Assembly: GCA_030704615.1 (NCBI GenBank) | Contig: CM060732.1 | Span: 79,633,171 to 79,697,170 of the forward strand | DNA from: Takakia lepidozioides | Lineage: Eukaryota > Streptophyta > Takakiopsida > Takakiales > Takakiaceae | Direction of reading: 5' to 3' | Length of the DNA: 64,000 bases | Shown: positions 23,051-35,700 of the stretch, piece after piece | Position numbering within the stretch: the stretch's first letter is position 1 | Layout: the number at the start of each line of letters is the position of its first letter | Position numbers and translations under genes: made by a program | The notes under the pieces: model-generated | The model's database searches: none | Seen by the model: only the letters and a program-made list of their open reading frames with translations | Told to the model about the DNA's origin: nothing

Positions 23051-25298
23051 AACATGCAGTATGCATGAAACTACATCCTTAGAAATATGAGGGTGGAAAT
23101 GTCATAATTTTCGTAAATCTCGACATGAATGATGATCAAGGAAGTCCAGTATTCATGTTGTATATCTAAGTAATCATAACTTGCTTGCTTTCTTATCTTT
23201 TAAAGAGAGAAACAGGAGCAACCTCTGAACGTAGATGCTGGAGGGTTCCAGCTCTGCCCAATTCATGAGAGCCTGAGATGATCGAACAGGGTCTTTTATT
23301 CTGCCCAATGGCAGCGAAGATCTGGTCATCTGTGCCTAGTATTCTACATGGAAGATGTTGGTCTCTCCCGGACATAGAGCTCCCCCTGCTCAACATTCAC
23401 CAGGATCGAATGTCAATATGGGCCTGGTCAAGATCACATGTGTTGTTGCATATCTGCCTATGTATCTGAGGGCAGCATCAGACTCGTTTCATTTAAAATA
23501 CATACGGATCTCATGACTGAGGGGAGAAAGGCCGGGGCAGCCTTGGATTCAGTTGTTTGCAGACATTCTGAGAGACAGGGCAACACCTTGAGGATTACGA
23601 CATCTTCTGGGGCAAGGATGGTCTCATCAGCATCAGAATTTCAGCCTCAAGGGTTATCTGGAGGATTGTCTTCCCGCTCACTGGGAATTCGCCAGCCAAA
23701 GGAGAAGAGGTGGACATTAATTGGCAGCAAATATACACTGCCCCAGCTTGATGCTGAGCCAAGTTGCAGAACTATGCCGCACAAGGGTGGTTGTGAAGAC
23801 GTTCAAATTCATCAATAACCGAGTTCAAAAAAGTTGGGGCCAAAGTTGAAGAAGTCCTACAAAATGGTAGAAGAGTTCAACAAGAGGGACCTATACATGA
23901 TCTGATGAGCATTAGGGACGGTGTCATTGATATAAAGAATCCATAGTGACATCGAAATGTTTGAGCTTGTGCACTCAAAACCGAAGTACCTTGGCTCGCA
24001 TTACTTGGGAGACCGTAGTAGATGCAGTTCTTGCAGCTCAACTGTTCAGATCCCTGGGGCCGCTTCCTCTTTGGAGAGGATGCCAAACCCGCACACCCAT
24101 ATATGCCTTTTCCTCTCTTGTGATATGTCCCTGTCCACAGGTCTCGGATTCAAAGTGGATACAGCTCTTATGGGAATGGTGAATCTGATCTCTTCGCAAT
24201 CAGGATCATTGATCTTGACTTGGGTGGTTGATCCCCTGCCACCCCCTCTGCGCGGGTCTCGAGTTGCCCACTGAGCTTTGTTGGTTTCAATGTTTGCTCC
24301 GATTAACCTACAGTTTAATCCAGGGGAATGGATCTGGGCCTCCGACGACCCTTTCTTCTACTCAGCCAAATGAGGCTGGGCTCCACATAAGCAGCCAATA
24401 TATCTGCACTTACAGGATCAGTAATAGGGCTCAGCTGGTTGTGTAGTGATGGACCCATGGCGAAATTGTATAATTTGTTTGCATGGTCACCTAAAATTGG
24501 TAGAGCACGACATTGGTCTGCATTACTCTGCATTTGCTTTTTCTACGTCTTAGTCTTGCTGTTAGGTAAGGGTTAATTGCAGTTTTCTTCAACTAGCCTG
24601 ATCTGCTACCTTGCTCTGGTTTTATGTGTGATGCATGTAAAATCGGCCGCAAGAGAGAGGCAAGGGAAGAAGAGAACATGGATAGTAGGTGCAGATCTGT
24701 ATTCAGCTAGTCAACGCCTTCAAAAACTCTTTGCTTGGAAAGTCTTCTTTTTCCTCACAGGGAGGGAAAGGAAATTGGTAAATGGCTCAGATGAAATTTA
24801 AAGTAAAAACCTTGTTAGGAATTTGAGAAGCCAGGAAATTCACCAAGGCGGGCCACCAATGTGTAGTCCATATGGACAAGAGTGATAATTCAAACTGCTC
24901 TCCCCTCTCTCTTTCCCGTTTTTGGTCCATAGGCACTTCTGCCATTTGGTGACTTGTAAAGTTTCTTGTTTGTGTTATCTATCTCCTTACAACCTGTTAA
25001 AATAACAGTGAGTCTTATCCTCTCGATGGTTTGTGACATCACCAATGTCCACAGTAATGAGCACAAGATCTGACTCTGTCTTCACTTGGAGCACTTGCTG
25101 AAGTGCCAGCAAGAACTCTTGGACACTACTGTCGGATGAAGAATAAGCCACAGAAGTGGCTTGTTACAGATTTAATGATGTTGTCCACGCCTCACTTCAA
25201 GGCATGGACTACTCTATGGAGGTGAAGTCAACACCACCAACAGTCAAAACTGGCCCAATGAAAGTGCTGTTATGCAACAGCTGACCGCTTCACGGAGA
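23051..25298. other. intergenic region, no supported gene
   Basis: The stretch follows the PPR stop codon and ends at the stop of the nickel transporter (-). Several short open frames exist (for example 23438-23818 on the plus strand), but none shows a family motif or splice structure. I see no mobile element or RNA gene. Confidence 0.55.
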
Positions 25299-26410
25299 CT
25301 AGAACAAGTTGATCCCAAACAACTCCCCGAATAATACTGCAATACCCAATCCAATAGCTACCAAAGAAGAACCCACAGTGAGACGGTGGGTTATCCAGGG
25401 GACTCGCTTTTGCAATGCCTTGCTGAGAGAGCTTACAAAGGCTGTATAACTGCCCATTGCCACCACAGTTCCTAACAGGAACATTCCTAAGAATGCTGCT
25501 CCTGCCACTCGGGAGGGCAGAGAGAGAGCAGGTAATACCATGAGCAATGCATCTGGCTGTAGCCCATACACAATTCCGGTAAGAAAAGTCGCCGGTCCAA
25601 CTGATTTCTTTCCTGGAGTTGTGTTTGTGTCGATAGTCTGCTGGTCTCCTTCTGCTACGGCTTGCACAGCTTGAGGAATGTCTTGTGCTTCCTTGATTCC
25701 CACGGCTCCAATGGTAATGAGTGTGAGCCCCACCACACGGGCTGCCCATGTCTGAATGACATCAAGGTGCAATCTATCATAGTGAACAGTGAGATATCAG
25801 TGGGCTGTGGAAGAAATTCTGTGACTTACGTGTGTAAGAGAAAGACAAAATGAAGAACTTCTTTGACATGCAGGCTACTTCATGAGTGACAGAGGGGGTT
25901 CAAAGACAACAGCAGCTGAAGATAAATAGACAGAGCTCTCACATCAATTCTGCTTAGGAGAGAAAGAGAACACAACTGTTACTACAACCGTCTCACTGCC
26001 AGTAGCAGGGAACTCTGCAGTATGTGACTAGTCACAAGGGACACTGACCTGTCCTTGAGCAATAGAAAGACAAGGCCAAAGATCATCTGGCCAGCATCAT
26101 GCCCACAGCCCCACAGGGCACCCACTGAGAAACTCTCTAGTCTGGAACGTCCGATGCAAAGAGGTGCAAGAGCTGCCAGGTGGTCAGGCCCCGTTAATGT
26201 GTGAAGGCCTCCAGCCACCAATCCTGTCCAGGCACTTGCCAGCAGCCCACTCCCACCTCGTGAAATCTCTCTTGATAAAAGCCCACCACCACTTTGTGCT
26301 GCTTGCCCTGCCACAAATTTCTGAGTCTCCACTGCTGCCAATGCGACACCATGCCGTCTGCACAGAATAAATGCGACTCCAAGGATGATTGCTGGTAAAA
26401 TTCTTGGAAC
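25299..26410 (-). CDS. UreH/NicO-type high-affinity nickel transporter, 3' exons
   Basis: This is a membrane transporter of the plant high-affinity nickel-transport / UreH-like family, which in plants carries a plastid-type leader. Two exons are clear, 26410-26049 and 25773-25299 (TAG), joined in phase as KDR|LHLDVIQTW. The first exon opens with a hydrophobic stretch (ILPAIILGVAFIL) and has the family signatures HTLTGPDHLAALAPL and GALWGCGHDAGQ, whose His and Asp residues bind metal in this family. The second exon has TGIVYGLQPDALLMVLPAL and several further hydrophobic segments, ending ELFGINLF. The upstream exon or exons with the N-terminal leader are not identified; the 26410 boundary follows a good acceptor (CTCTCAG). 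The substrate is inferred from family naming and could be another divalent metal. Confidence 0.85.
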
Positions 26411-27472
26411 CTGAGAGTTGCAAGCCTTTGTTAGTCTCTCTTTCTCTCTCTGCCCCCTTGTTTCCAGAATGTGACATGGGTGAGGACCTTGAGGCTGAAT
26501 TGAAGGACCTACCTTCCCTCGGCACCAGACTGAAATTTAAACCCAGGGCAAGGAGTCTACCTTTAAACAATAAACAGATGCAGAGAGGAAAAAGAAATTG
26601 TCAATGCTTGATCTGTGGGCGGCCTAAAGACAATATCCATTCAGATAGAATGTATGATGAGCCTAAAGACAATATCCATTCTGATAGAATGTATGGGGTA
26701 TTCTCATCAGAGAGCAACCCTCTTCAGGTCCAATTGCTGGGCAGCTCACACACAGCAGATGTATGCTTGTGTGAAGGGTTTTCAAGGAACTCCAGAAAGC
26801 CCGAACTAATTGTTTATATCAAGGTAAGTCCCACTATTGAAGTGAGCCCCTCAGAAAGTAGTGCCTGGGTGCAGGGTCTATGGCCACAAGGCTATGGCAA
26901 ACAACATGAGTACAATCTCTCCCTCCCTCCCCCATCTCTCCCGGAACTACAACTGCAACTGCTTGAACTTGACTTTTGTAGAACTGGGGCATGAAAGTTC
27001 ATTAAGGCGAGTCTATGAGAAGTAGAACAAGTTATAGCTTGAAGCACTGAGTCTCCACAGCTGTGCATGAAGAGAGATTTGATGAAGGCCCATCCTGTGA
27101 GTCTTCTTATTGTGTGCCCAGCCTACTAAGAACTACTTATTGGCCAAGCGTGCAGTATACTGGCTCGTACTACCTGAACATCATAGCATTTGCATTCCAT
27201 GCATTGGCTTTTGAGCGCTCAAGAAAGTCACATACAACGACTGCAAGCTTGAATACCTTTCTGTCAACAGAGCACCCTATTCGCACTTCTTTGCTATCAG
27301 CAGTCAGTGATGTTTATGTAGCCACTCTTGATGTGATCACTAAAGGACTGGGCAAAGTGGCTTGTTTAAATAAAACTAGCCAGTTCAAACAGGCAGGAGA
27401 AACGTCACCCATCTGGATGCACTTCCCAATTGCCCCACGCAAGAAAACCTGCCAAGCATGGATAGAAAGTAC
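26411..27472. other. upstream region of the transporter
   Basis: The missing 5' exons of the nickel transporter should lie here or just beyond, but I could not fix them: the candidate donor near 26513 gives the wrong phase. An open frame on the opposite strand (26389-26994) overlaps a transporter exon and has no family resemblance. A perfect-length 39-bp tandem duplication sits at 26623-26661 and 26662-26700. Confidence 0.5.
26623..26700. repeat. 39-bp tandem duplication
   Basis: Two adjacent copies begin CCTAAAGACAATATCCATTC, 39 bp apart, with only a few differences near their ends. They lie upstream of the nickel transporter. Confidence 0.85.
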
Positions 27473-29456
27473 CTTGGCAAGAGCCACGAAGAGGGTGTCA
27501 CTGACACCAGTTGTACTACACAACCGTTGCCTGACTGCTGGTAACATGCTACAGTTGTGTACGACCTCCACCTGCATAGCCATGAGATAGCTTGTTTAAG
27601 ATGACCTTCCACATCTCTGGTTTGGTGTCTTTTGATGTGGTTTCCTTCATTCTACTTTGTCCCATAAGCCCTGTTGCACATGCTGTTAGAAAAATTTGGA
27701 CAGATCTTCCTCTTCCTCCAGAAGACAGACTACACTATTCCTCAAAGATTATCCAAGACAACGATATAAAAAACATACAGGTTCAGCTCTCTCCAACAAT
27801 TTGTACATCATGTCTGTCACCTTTGGACATAGCAGACACGACCGCTACCTGGCGGATCAAAGGATCCTCGACGATGATCTTGGCCACTCTTTGTATCCTT
27901 TCACAGGAGCCAAGACAAGTTCCACTACAATTACATGTCTCCCCATGGGCCAGAATTTGCTCCTGGTCCTCCCGCATGACCATATCCAAGTCTGCCAAAG
28001 CATGGGTTTACAATGTCAAAAAGTCATGATCAAAAACTTGATCTGTGCTTCAGATGGAATTTCAAACATTAAAAAGCTTGGAGTCCACATTTCAAGTACC
28101 TTTGGCCGATCTAACTCCCACTGCTCATTGAATGGATCTTCAAGTAGTTACACTTAATGTTTGCATCGGATATAGGTGAGAAGAGAACCAGTAACTGAAA
28201 AAGAGACAAATCTCCAATTTCACAACATAATAAAATACTCGCAACACCTCATTGGGCTGGACAGACCTGCAAGAGCTGCCTGGATACCCATCCTGCCTCT
28301 TCTGTTGATTCCATGAAGCCCTGATCTGTAACCAACACATAGAAACAGCTTGTCAAGCAAAGAACTCAAAAAAGTCTCACAACTGTGATCCTTTAGGTTT
28401 CTTGACATGCCAGCTGTAAATGTCAGCCATGCTACCCCAAGAGGGTTTTTGTTCAACCTTTCTCCATGAACAAAAGCCACTATTCCAGGTGGACGGAAGG
28501 ACTAATAATGGGTTTAAAGAATCCGATCAGGAACAATTGGCAACATGCTGTCAAGAGAAACCAGCAGGGGAGGATACATTTTCCTCATTCCTTCTTGCAC
28601 GTACAATTTCCATCACATATCCCAGGATGCGGAGTTCACTGGGAGGAACAAAGATTTATAACTTACTTTTTAATCACATCTAAAATTGGGGGAGAAGGAA
28701 CAAGATAAGCCCAAAAAGTTTCTGATTCGATCAGCTTGAAGCCTCCAGGGTTTGGACAAGTGGACCACCATAGGCATTGCCTAAATATTGCTGCATTATT
28801 GACATAGTCATACCTCTGCTGACTGGTTGCAGTCCAGAAAAAAAAATCCATTCCACATCTAACGCTCACCTAAAACGAACCTCGATGGTTAATTGAGCCT
28901 GATATCACCTCAATGTGATCATAACATCACAACGTTTTGGGTGCTAGGCGTGATTGTTTTGCAATTACTGCCAAGCTCCCAGGTTAAGATCCACCCTTCA
29001 CGTCCCAACAAGAGCCCCTTCCATATCCTCACCAATGACGTACACAAACTTCCCCTCTGCCATCCAAGCAGCTGCCATCCCCCTCGACAATCTACCTCTC
29101 TGTACTCACCCCCGCCAGCTGCTTGTACAAAGCTCTTCAGGGCCTACGCTCTACATATACCTATACAAGTATTAGCTATCTACATCTCTCTAGCCCGTCC
29201 ATCACCCATCTCTTGACTTGCAGAAAATTCTGGAAGCTTACCCAGGTAACCGAACACGATATGAAATTCCAAGAACACCACTGAAGGACCTCAAAGCAGG
29301 GAGACCGACGGAAACCGTCCGCGCCCGAGAGAAATATGAAAAACCCCCAACGCGTGCTTGCATCAGAGATCCCGAGCCATGATGATATGGTGCTGCCTTC
29401 GAGACAATGGCAGGGGACGAGGCCTCGAGAATCCCGTGGGAGAGAGGTAGCACCAT
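27473..29456 (-). pseudogene. truncated copy of the aspartate kinase-homoserine dehydrogenase gene
   Basis: A decayed segmental duplicate of the gene at 8471-17775, in the same orientation about 12 kb away. It keeps equivalents of exon 1 (29456-29242, leader), exon 2 (28325-28267, same 59-bp length and phase), most of exon 3 (27991 to about 27690) and exon 10 (27571-27473, same 99-bp length, second ACT domain). Exons 4-9 and 11-18 are missing. Intron sequence is also shared (compare 28440-28650 with 16790-16940), so it arose at DNA level and not by retrotransposition. In the kinase exon, nine bases are lost around 27929-27936. This removes Ser-Val-His and changes the catalytic KFGG to a sequence without that Lys. 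An extra base near 27822 (AMSK then a frame change) destroys the frame. It cannot encode an active enzyme; whether it is transcribed is unknown. Confidence 0.92.
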
Positions 29457-32400
29457 GACTGCCTCCACTTCCCCTCCCAACCAAATCCTTGACAAGTCAC
29501 CACGCAAGCCTGCAGCTGCTACACAGGCCCCCCGCCCGCATTGAGACCGGCTTTTATCGAAGAGCGCATGGCAGCTCTCCAGCACAATCCTGCCACGCTG
29601 ATCACCACGACACGACCACAACGACGACCACCCGAACCTAAAACAAGCCTTTGTCGAACCTACCTCGAACGTAACCTTACCCTGCACCATGCCTGCACCG
29701 AACCTGATGTATATTGCTGATTTACAGCACACAAAATAAATAAGCACATTATACATACCTAATTATCTTCACTGTCAGCTAAACTATTCAGTCTATCTGT
29801 ATTAGGCTATTTGTATTTTAATTGTTTTTTAGTTTTCTTTTTTCCAGGAAAGTATATTTTAACTTATCAGCGGGAGTGGAAACTTTATAGAAAAAATTAA
29901 TTACAATTACAATTTATTTTATTTTACTTTTAACGGGAAAACGAACTTTTATAGAGGAATTATCGAGTTATTTTTTATTTTTAGTTATATATATATTTGG
30001 TTAACATATTTTTTATTTGGTAGGACTATGTTTCTAAGAGAAAAATTATAAAGTAAATAGTATTGTATATTTTCTATCAGTTCAGCGTGTGGCCCAAATG
30101 ATAATTTTAAAACAGTTAATTGTTTTCCTATTTTATCCCAATTTTTAAATACAATTAACATATTCTAGACTTGCTCGTTTTTTCAAGAAAGAAAAGTCTT
30201 ATGTACTTAAAAGAGATTAAACTAACTTCTAAGACTGAAAACAAAGCTCAATGCCCTTGGTTTTACAAAAACAGAAAAACAAAAAAGCCAAAAAAAACCT
30301 ATAAAATAAAATTAAATAAAACAATATTGGTCTCTGCCAAAAACCAAAGGGGGGGTTAGCGATGCCTGAGCGACCTCCAAACGCCGCGCGTAGCGACAAA
30401 AATACACTACAGTGCCCGGGGCACGCCGGGGGCAAGTTGCGACATCGGTCCGACGTCGCTCCCGGAACGTCGCAGATTAGCGACCTCAGGGAATCGCTAA
30501 TACCCCGGCCCCCTGGACACACGACCTGCGTTGGCGGAATGACGCCACCCCTCCGGGCAGTCGCAATATTGCGACTCCCGGGAGTTGCTACTAAGGGCTA
30601 GGAGGGGGGTCCATCCCTCCCCCTGTGTCATGGGGCAGTCGCAAGGATGTCGCCCATCAAAAGGTATGGTGTTCTCTGGGGTTTTAACTTTTTCCCCTTC
30701 CAATAAGTTTTAATAAAATTACCAGGGCCTCTGTTCGCAGTCTGTGACTCTGTCCCCTGTTCATTAAAAAGATTTCAAAAACAAAAAGGAAAAATCAAAG
30801 ATTCAATTTTATTATGAAAATTAATTATACATAATTACTATAAAGGCGAGATGATACGTGGCAATAATGAGGGCCCTCAATACAATGGCTTACTGACAGT
30901 AACGACAAGTGTCAGAATGACCTTTACATCCTCTCGTTTCCACATTCATCCGGTTTCAGACGGCGGTACTATCTGGATGAATGTTCCGTACAGAAGTCAT
31001 CTCGGCAGAATGCCCCGTGTCGGTTTGACAGCTTTCCGGTCGGATAAGCCAAAAATATACTTCCGATTGGCTTAGAAATTAAAAATAGATGAAAAAACAG
31101 AAAGCATTTGTCTTATTAAATTAAACAAATATAAAAACCAAAATCTAATAATGCCGCCAATGTATGCCGGATGATGAGGATGGATAAGTATCATCCACTT
31201 TCTGAAGCCCTAGCCAGAGCAAATCATGGATGCAAAGGGCGCTGTATGGATGGATGACGATGGTTATCATCCAGTGTCTGCAGCAGCCCTACCAGCATAG
31301 CTTCAAGAGAAAAGCGAGGCCCTGAAGCGGTGGGCCCTTGGCTCCTTCCTTGGTTCTCCTCATCAGTTCTGCGATTGGGGAATTCTTCCTGTTTGTCTGG
31401 TGAATGCATCTAGGAGGGAGACAGTTCTGCGATTATAATTATGCCGGGATCGGCTTTCTGCGCTTCAAAGGAGCGTGTGGGACTGACTGTGCTCCGCAAA
31501 CAGGCAATTGATTGGTATTGTTTCCTCACAGCTGCAGAGAGAGAGATTAGGTCTGTGATCTTGCTCTTCTGAATGATTTGATAGAAGCATAGGCAGCCTC
31601 TAGGAATCAGGTTGCCTGGTAAATCGTGACAATTTACAGGAAGTGATATTGTGGCATTAGAGTTGTTACTTTGAAGCCTTCTCTTAAATTTTGGCATTTT
31701 CTGCCTTTTCTCCTTTGTGCGCACAGTGTGTTCACATCATTTGGTGTTAGTGGAGGTGCTCGTCGTTTATTCAACATTCCTCATCTTTGTATATTTGCAA
31801 TGCGCATCAACTCCGTTCTGTTTGCGTCTCCTCGACCACCATATGGCGTCCTTCTTCCCTCTTGGTTAGGGTATTAGTTTGCTTTGAGGGGGTCTAGCGT
31901 AAGCTGGCAGATCATTAAAGTGTCCCCAAGTGCTCACGTATGTTTTTTGTTGCAAACTTTGACCATACCTTGTTCATTCTTTCTCTGCAAGTTGAAGCCT
32001 CTGTCACTTAAAAATTCCGGCTTGGCGGGACTCAGTTTTGAGAATTGTGGTCCGCTGTTGCACATGTAAAGAGGGTGCCATATATTCACAGGCGGCAGTG
32101 TGTATTCGAAGGGCATGGTCGAAGAAGGTCTCCACAGTAATTGTATCTGAGGAGTCAGGCAGTGAAATCTGCAATTGTGGTTGATTCGTCCTTGGCCAAA
32201 GAGAGTCCCTGCATTCCATAGTGTCACGTAACTCATATCTTGAATGAAGATTCGCAAGTAGCAGATCTTTCCCGCCTCCATCTTTTTTGAGTAAGGAGGG
32301 GCTCTAGGAAGGATTGACAGAAAGACTGCTGTTGTGGGCAACCAATTTGTTTCTGTTGCAGTGGGCAAAAATCATGGCCAACACTGTGAGGAAAGTGACA

Positions 32401-32760
32401 TCAAGTTATGGCTCTTATCTGTGGTCGACCTGGAGCTGACTCGAGATGACTGACGCACTGCACGCCGGGCGCTGTTTGTGACATTGTTTTTCTTCTTTCA
32501 ACATTCTGTCAATAAACGGATGGAAAGTATAAATTTCTCCAAAGTTTGTTCTGTTCCATCTGACAAGGTTATTACAGTGTGTTGGCGGAGAGGGGACTCC
32601 AGCTGAAGCCAGCAGAAATTAGAGCCACCTTCCCTATTGTGTTGACAAAAGCTCTTTAAGCTCAAGGAAGACATTCAAGCAAAACTGAATTGAGGAAGGG
32701 CAATACCTGGATCAGATTGATCGAAGGTTATGTGTTCCGGACTTGTGCAAAGACAACAGC
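29457..32760. other. AT-rich intergenic region
   Basis: About 29760-30350 and 30690-31200 are very AT-rich and lack convincing ORFs. They flank the GC-rich island at 30355-30660, listed separately. From 31200 to 32760 composition returns to that of the genes; this part should hold the promoter and leader of the inositol phosphatase. No coding family is recognisable. Confidence 0.6.
30355..30660. mobile_element. GC-rich palindromic island, possible DNA-transposon fragment
   Basis: This 300-bp stretch is GC- and CpG-rich inside AT-rich DNA and is packed with GCGAC/GTCGC words in both orientations. It has a perfect 18-bp palindrome AGTCGCAATATTGCGACT at 30559-30576, extended on both sides by CCGGG/CCCGG. 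A second hairpin has ATTAGCGA and TCGCTAAT arms at about 30476-30511. A CACTACAG word occurs near 30403. Dense TAGCGAC-type subterminal repeats with a CACTA word are characteristic of CACTA (EnSpm) transposon ends. No second terminus, target duplication or transposase is visible, so the class is an inference. Confidence 0.45.
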
Positions 32761-35700
32761 ATGTTTCCCAACAAGCCAGAAACCCCACAAACAGGGGCCA
32801 TAGGTGGAGCCTCTTCTGTGCCACCATTAATCGATTTTGGAGATGATGACAATTCCTCTTTCTTCAGTTCCCTCCCAGACACCATTGCTGGAGTGGTTGG
32901 ACTGTTTGATCCCTTCAATTGGATGAGTGGTCCTGACACAGAGGGGTCAACCTCTAAAAGATCATCTTTGGAAGGTTCTCTGTGTGAGACGCCACCGGCT
33001 AGTGCCAACCTGAACATTATCAGCAATGCCACGAAAAACACCCAAACTCAACATAGTGCAGTGGGCATGGATTTACTTACAGGTGTGTTCCCTGAAGCGA
33101 CTGCTCTTCCCTCTTCTGGCTTCAACTCCGTTCCAGTCTCCTCTCCTCAGACAGATTTATTGACAGGATCAGGGTTTTTGGATCCCCTTTCTCCAGAGAA
33201 ACCCTCTTCTTCAAGCACAAGTGTGCAGCTGGGTGCGGGGACCACAGTGGCTGCCCCCTGGAGGGGAAGTGAGGACAGTGGGGTGAACTCGCTTAGCCTG
33301 CAGGCGTCAAGAATTGAAGTTTCTGTGGCCAGTCAGAATGCAGAAGCATCAATGGTGTCTGCCAAATTAGCTTCTGCAGTAGTTCATGAAAGTGAGCCTT
33401 CTGAGAGAATAAGAGGTCCTCCAGACACAAAGGTGGAGGGACCTACCCCTCAGCAGTTTCCAAAACCCCTGCAGCCTTCAGTACCCACTCGCCGCAGTCC
33501 AAGGTATCCCTCAAGAGGACCTGTGAATGTCACGGATCCTAATCAACCAAGGCCATCTGATGAATTTCTTGCTTCTAGGGGAGGAAAGGGAGTGTACAGA
33601 GCACCCTACAGAGGGGTCTTAAACCCCAGCTACCCGGTATCCCTGCAACTTCGACCTCACCCTTTGAATGAGACACAGAGAAATCAGGCAACGAAAACAA
33701 TTCTTTGCACTGACAGCTCCTTGTGGGCGGCCAGTGACTTTGGGCTTCAGGTCTGGGACATTAGCAGCGCAACTGGACGGTCTAGCGAAGGCATTGAAAA
33801 TTTGGTTGGAGATGAAGATGCTGCTGCTTATCGTGTCCTTGCTGTTCATGGGGCACCTACATTATGCCTGGCTATGGATGTGGCCAACCAGATTGTTTGG
33901 AGTGGGCACAGGGATGGCAAAGTAAGAGGTTGGCCTATGCAAGTTGGGGCTGAGGACCCTGAAAAGTGGGATGCTGTTTACCCGATCCTGGTGTGGGAAG
34001 GGCATGAAACTCCTGTGACTGCAATTGTAGTCACTTCTTATGGTAGGCTCCAAAGCATGCAGACCCTGTCATTTGTTTTATCGCAGAATTTGAGAAAATG
34101 CCAAAGACGATGATGGGTAATAGAGATCTTTTATAGAACAGCTGGCTTTGAGCTGCTCGGCATGGAAGCTGGCCAAGGTGTGTTGCCTGTCTGTCCTTGT
34201 GTATCTCTCTTCTGTTTTTTGTCTGCACATTGGGTGTGGGTGTGCTTTAAAACAGCTTAGCATCTTGTTGGCATTCAGGTGAGATCTGGACGGGATCAGA
34301 ACATGGATCAATGAAGGCATGGCCTTGGGAAGTGGTATCCTGTGGCCTAATAAGTGCCAGGGCAAAAGAGGGATATTCTGCAGCTGACTTCGTGGCTAGA
34401 TCATCTGTGGCTCTGAGGGGTCTGGTTGGTGCAAATAGTCCCTTTCAGACTGAAGTACGTTTTCTGGTGGGTGATCACCCAAATGGGCGTGTTTGGGCTG
34501 GAGGAATTTACTACATAAGTCTCTGGTATGTACCTCCTCAAGTTGCTGTCATTCTTTTCTCTGATACAACCCCAACCTGGCAAATCCCGTGGTGTCTTGT
34601 AGATTATTGATTTGAAGCCCCTCAATTTTTTTGGTGGGTGCTTGTGTCTCTCTACCCCCTCAGAAACACTCTTTCTTGCACCTCTCTGTCATGAATTTGA
34701 GTGTAGAGAGTCATTACCTGCCTTGGTCTGAATTCGAGACCTGACTTTTCTCTTCGAATCTTCGCAATGGCAAAGGTTTTTCTGTAGCAAACCTGGAATA
34801 TTCTCATGTGGGAGCTTTCAGTAATTGCCCCCATGCCGCTCAACTATCATCCCTTCTCCCCAAGTTCTGCCCCCTCTCTTGCTCCCTCCAAACTGGGCAT
34901 GGGCCAACAAATATAGTGGAAAAGTCTAAGGAGTGAATCTCTCCTTTGATCAATGCTTCGCCATCAACATGCGGCTTCTCTTGGACAGAATTTTATGCTG
35001 TTCTTGCATAAACACAAATTCATTTCCTGGATAGAACTTCATGCATGTTCGTTCCCCATCTTTGTAATGCAGGGATGCAAGGACCAGGGAGTTGTTGAAG
35101 ATACTTGGAGCAAGTGTTCATTCAGACCCCACTTTTCTGAGTCAGGAGTTAGCACAGGGAATTGACCTTACGTCAGAGGAGGTTCTGGTGTCTAAAAAGG
35201 ATAAGGGCCTTGGAGGCTGGCTGCAACGTTCTAGGAATGTTTTAATGGGGGCAGCAGATGCTGTTCGTCGTGCTGCAGACAGAGCTGGACAGAGCTCAGA
35301 GGAAGGTAGACGGTTGGAGGCCCTGGTGGCATCAGCTGATGGGACAGTTTGGGGAGCATTGGGTAATGGGCTTATTGTCCAGTGGGATGGACAAGGCAAT
35401 CGCTTGGCAGATATGCCAGTAGCACCAGTTCCAGTGAAGTGCATGTTGGCTGTTGGGAATCGTCTGTGGGTGGGGTATGCTAACGGCAGGGTTCAGGTTA
35501 GTAGTCATCTGCAAGTGGCCCTGCTGTCTGTTTGTCTCATGCTACGTCTAAGTGTCTTCTAGAGTACATCTTCAGTACTAGGGCAATCTCGTTTTTTAAG
35601 GTAAATCCCATTACTTGAAGGCCTCCATTGGGCCCTCATTCTGCTCCTTCTGTCACTCTTAGCAGCCTCTTCCCCTCATTTGCTTCATGCCAGACACTGG

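Noticed and set aside
23438-23818. 126-codon open frame after the PPR gene
   Set aside because: No motif, no splice context and ordinary intergenic composition.
26389-26994. 201-codon open frame on the plus strand
   Set aside because: It starts inside an exon of the nickel transporter on the other strand, contains a 39-bp tandem duplication and shows no family features.
31934-32368. 144-codon minus-strand open frame upstream of the phosphatase
   Set aside because: No recognisable domain, and it overlaps the expected promoter and leader of the phosphatase.
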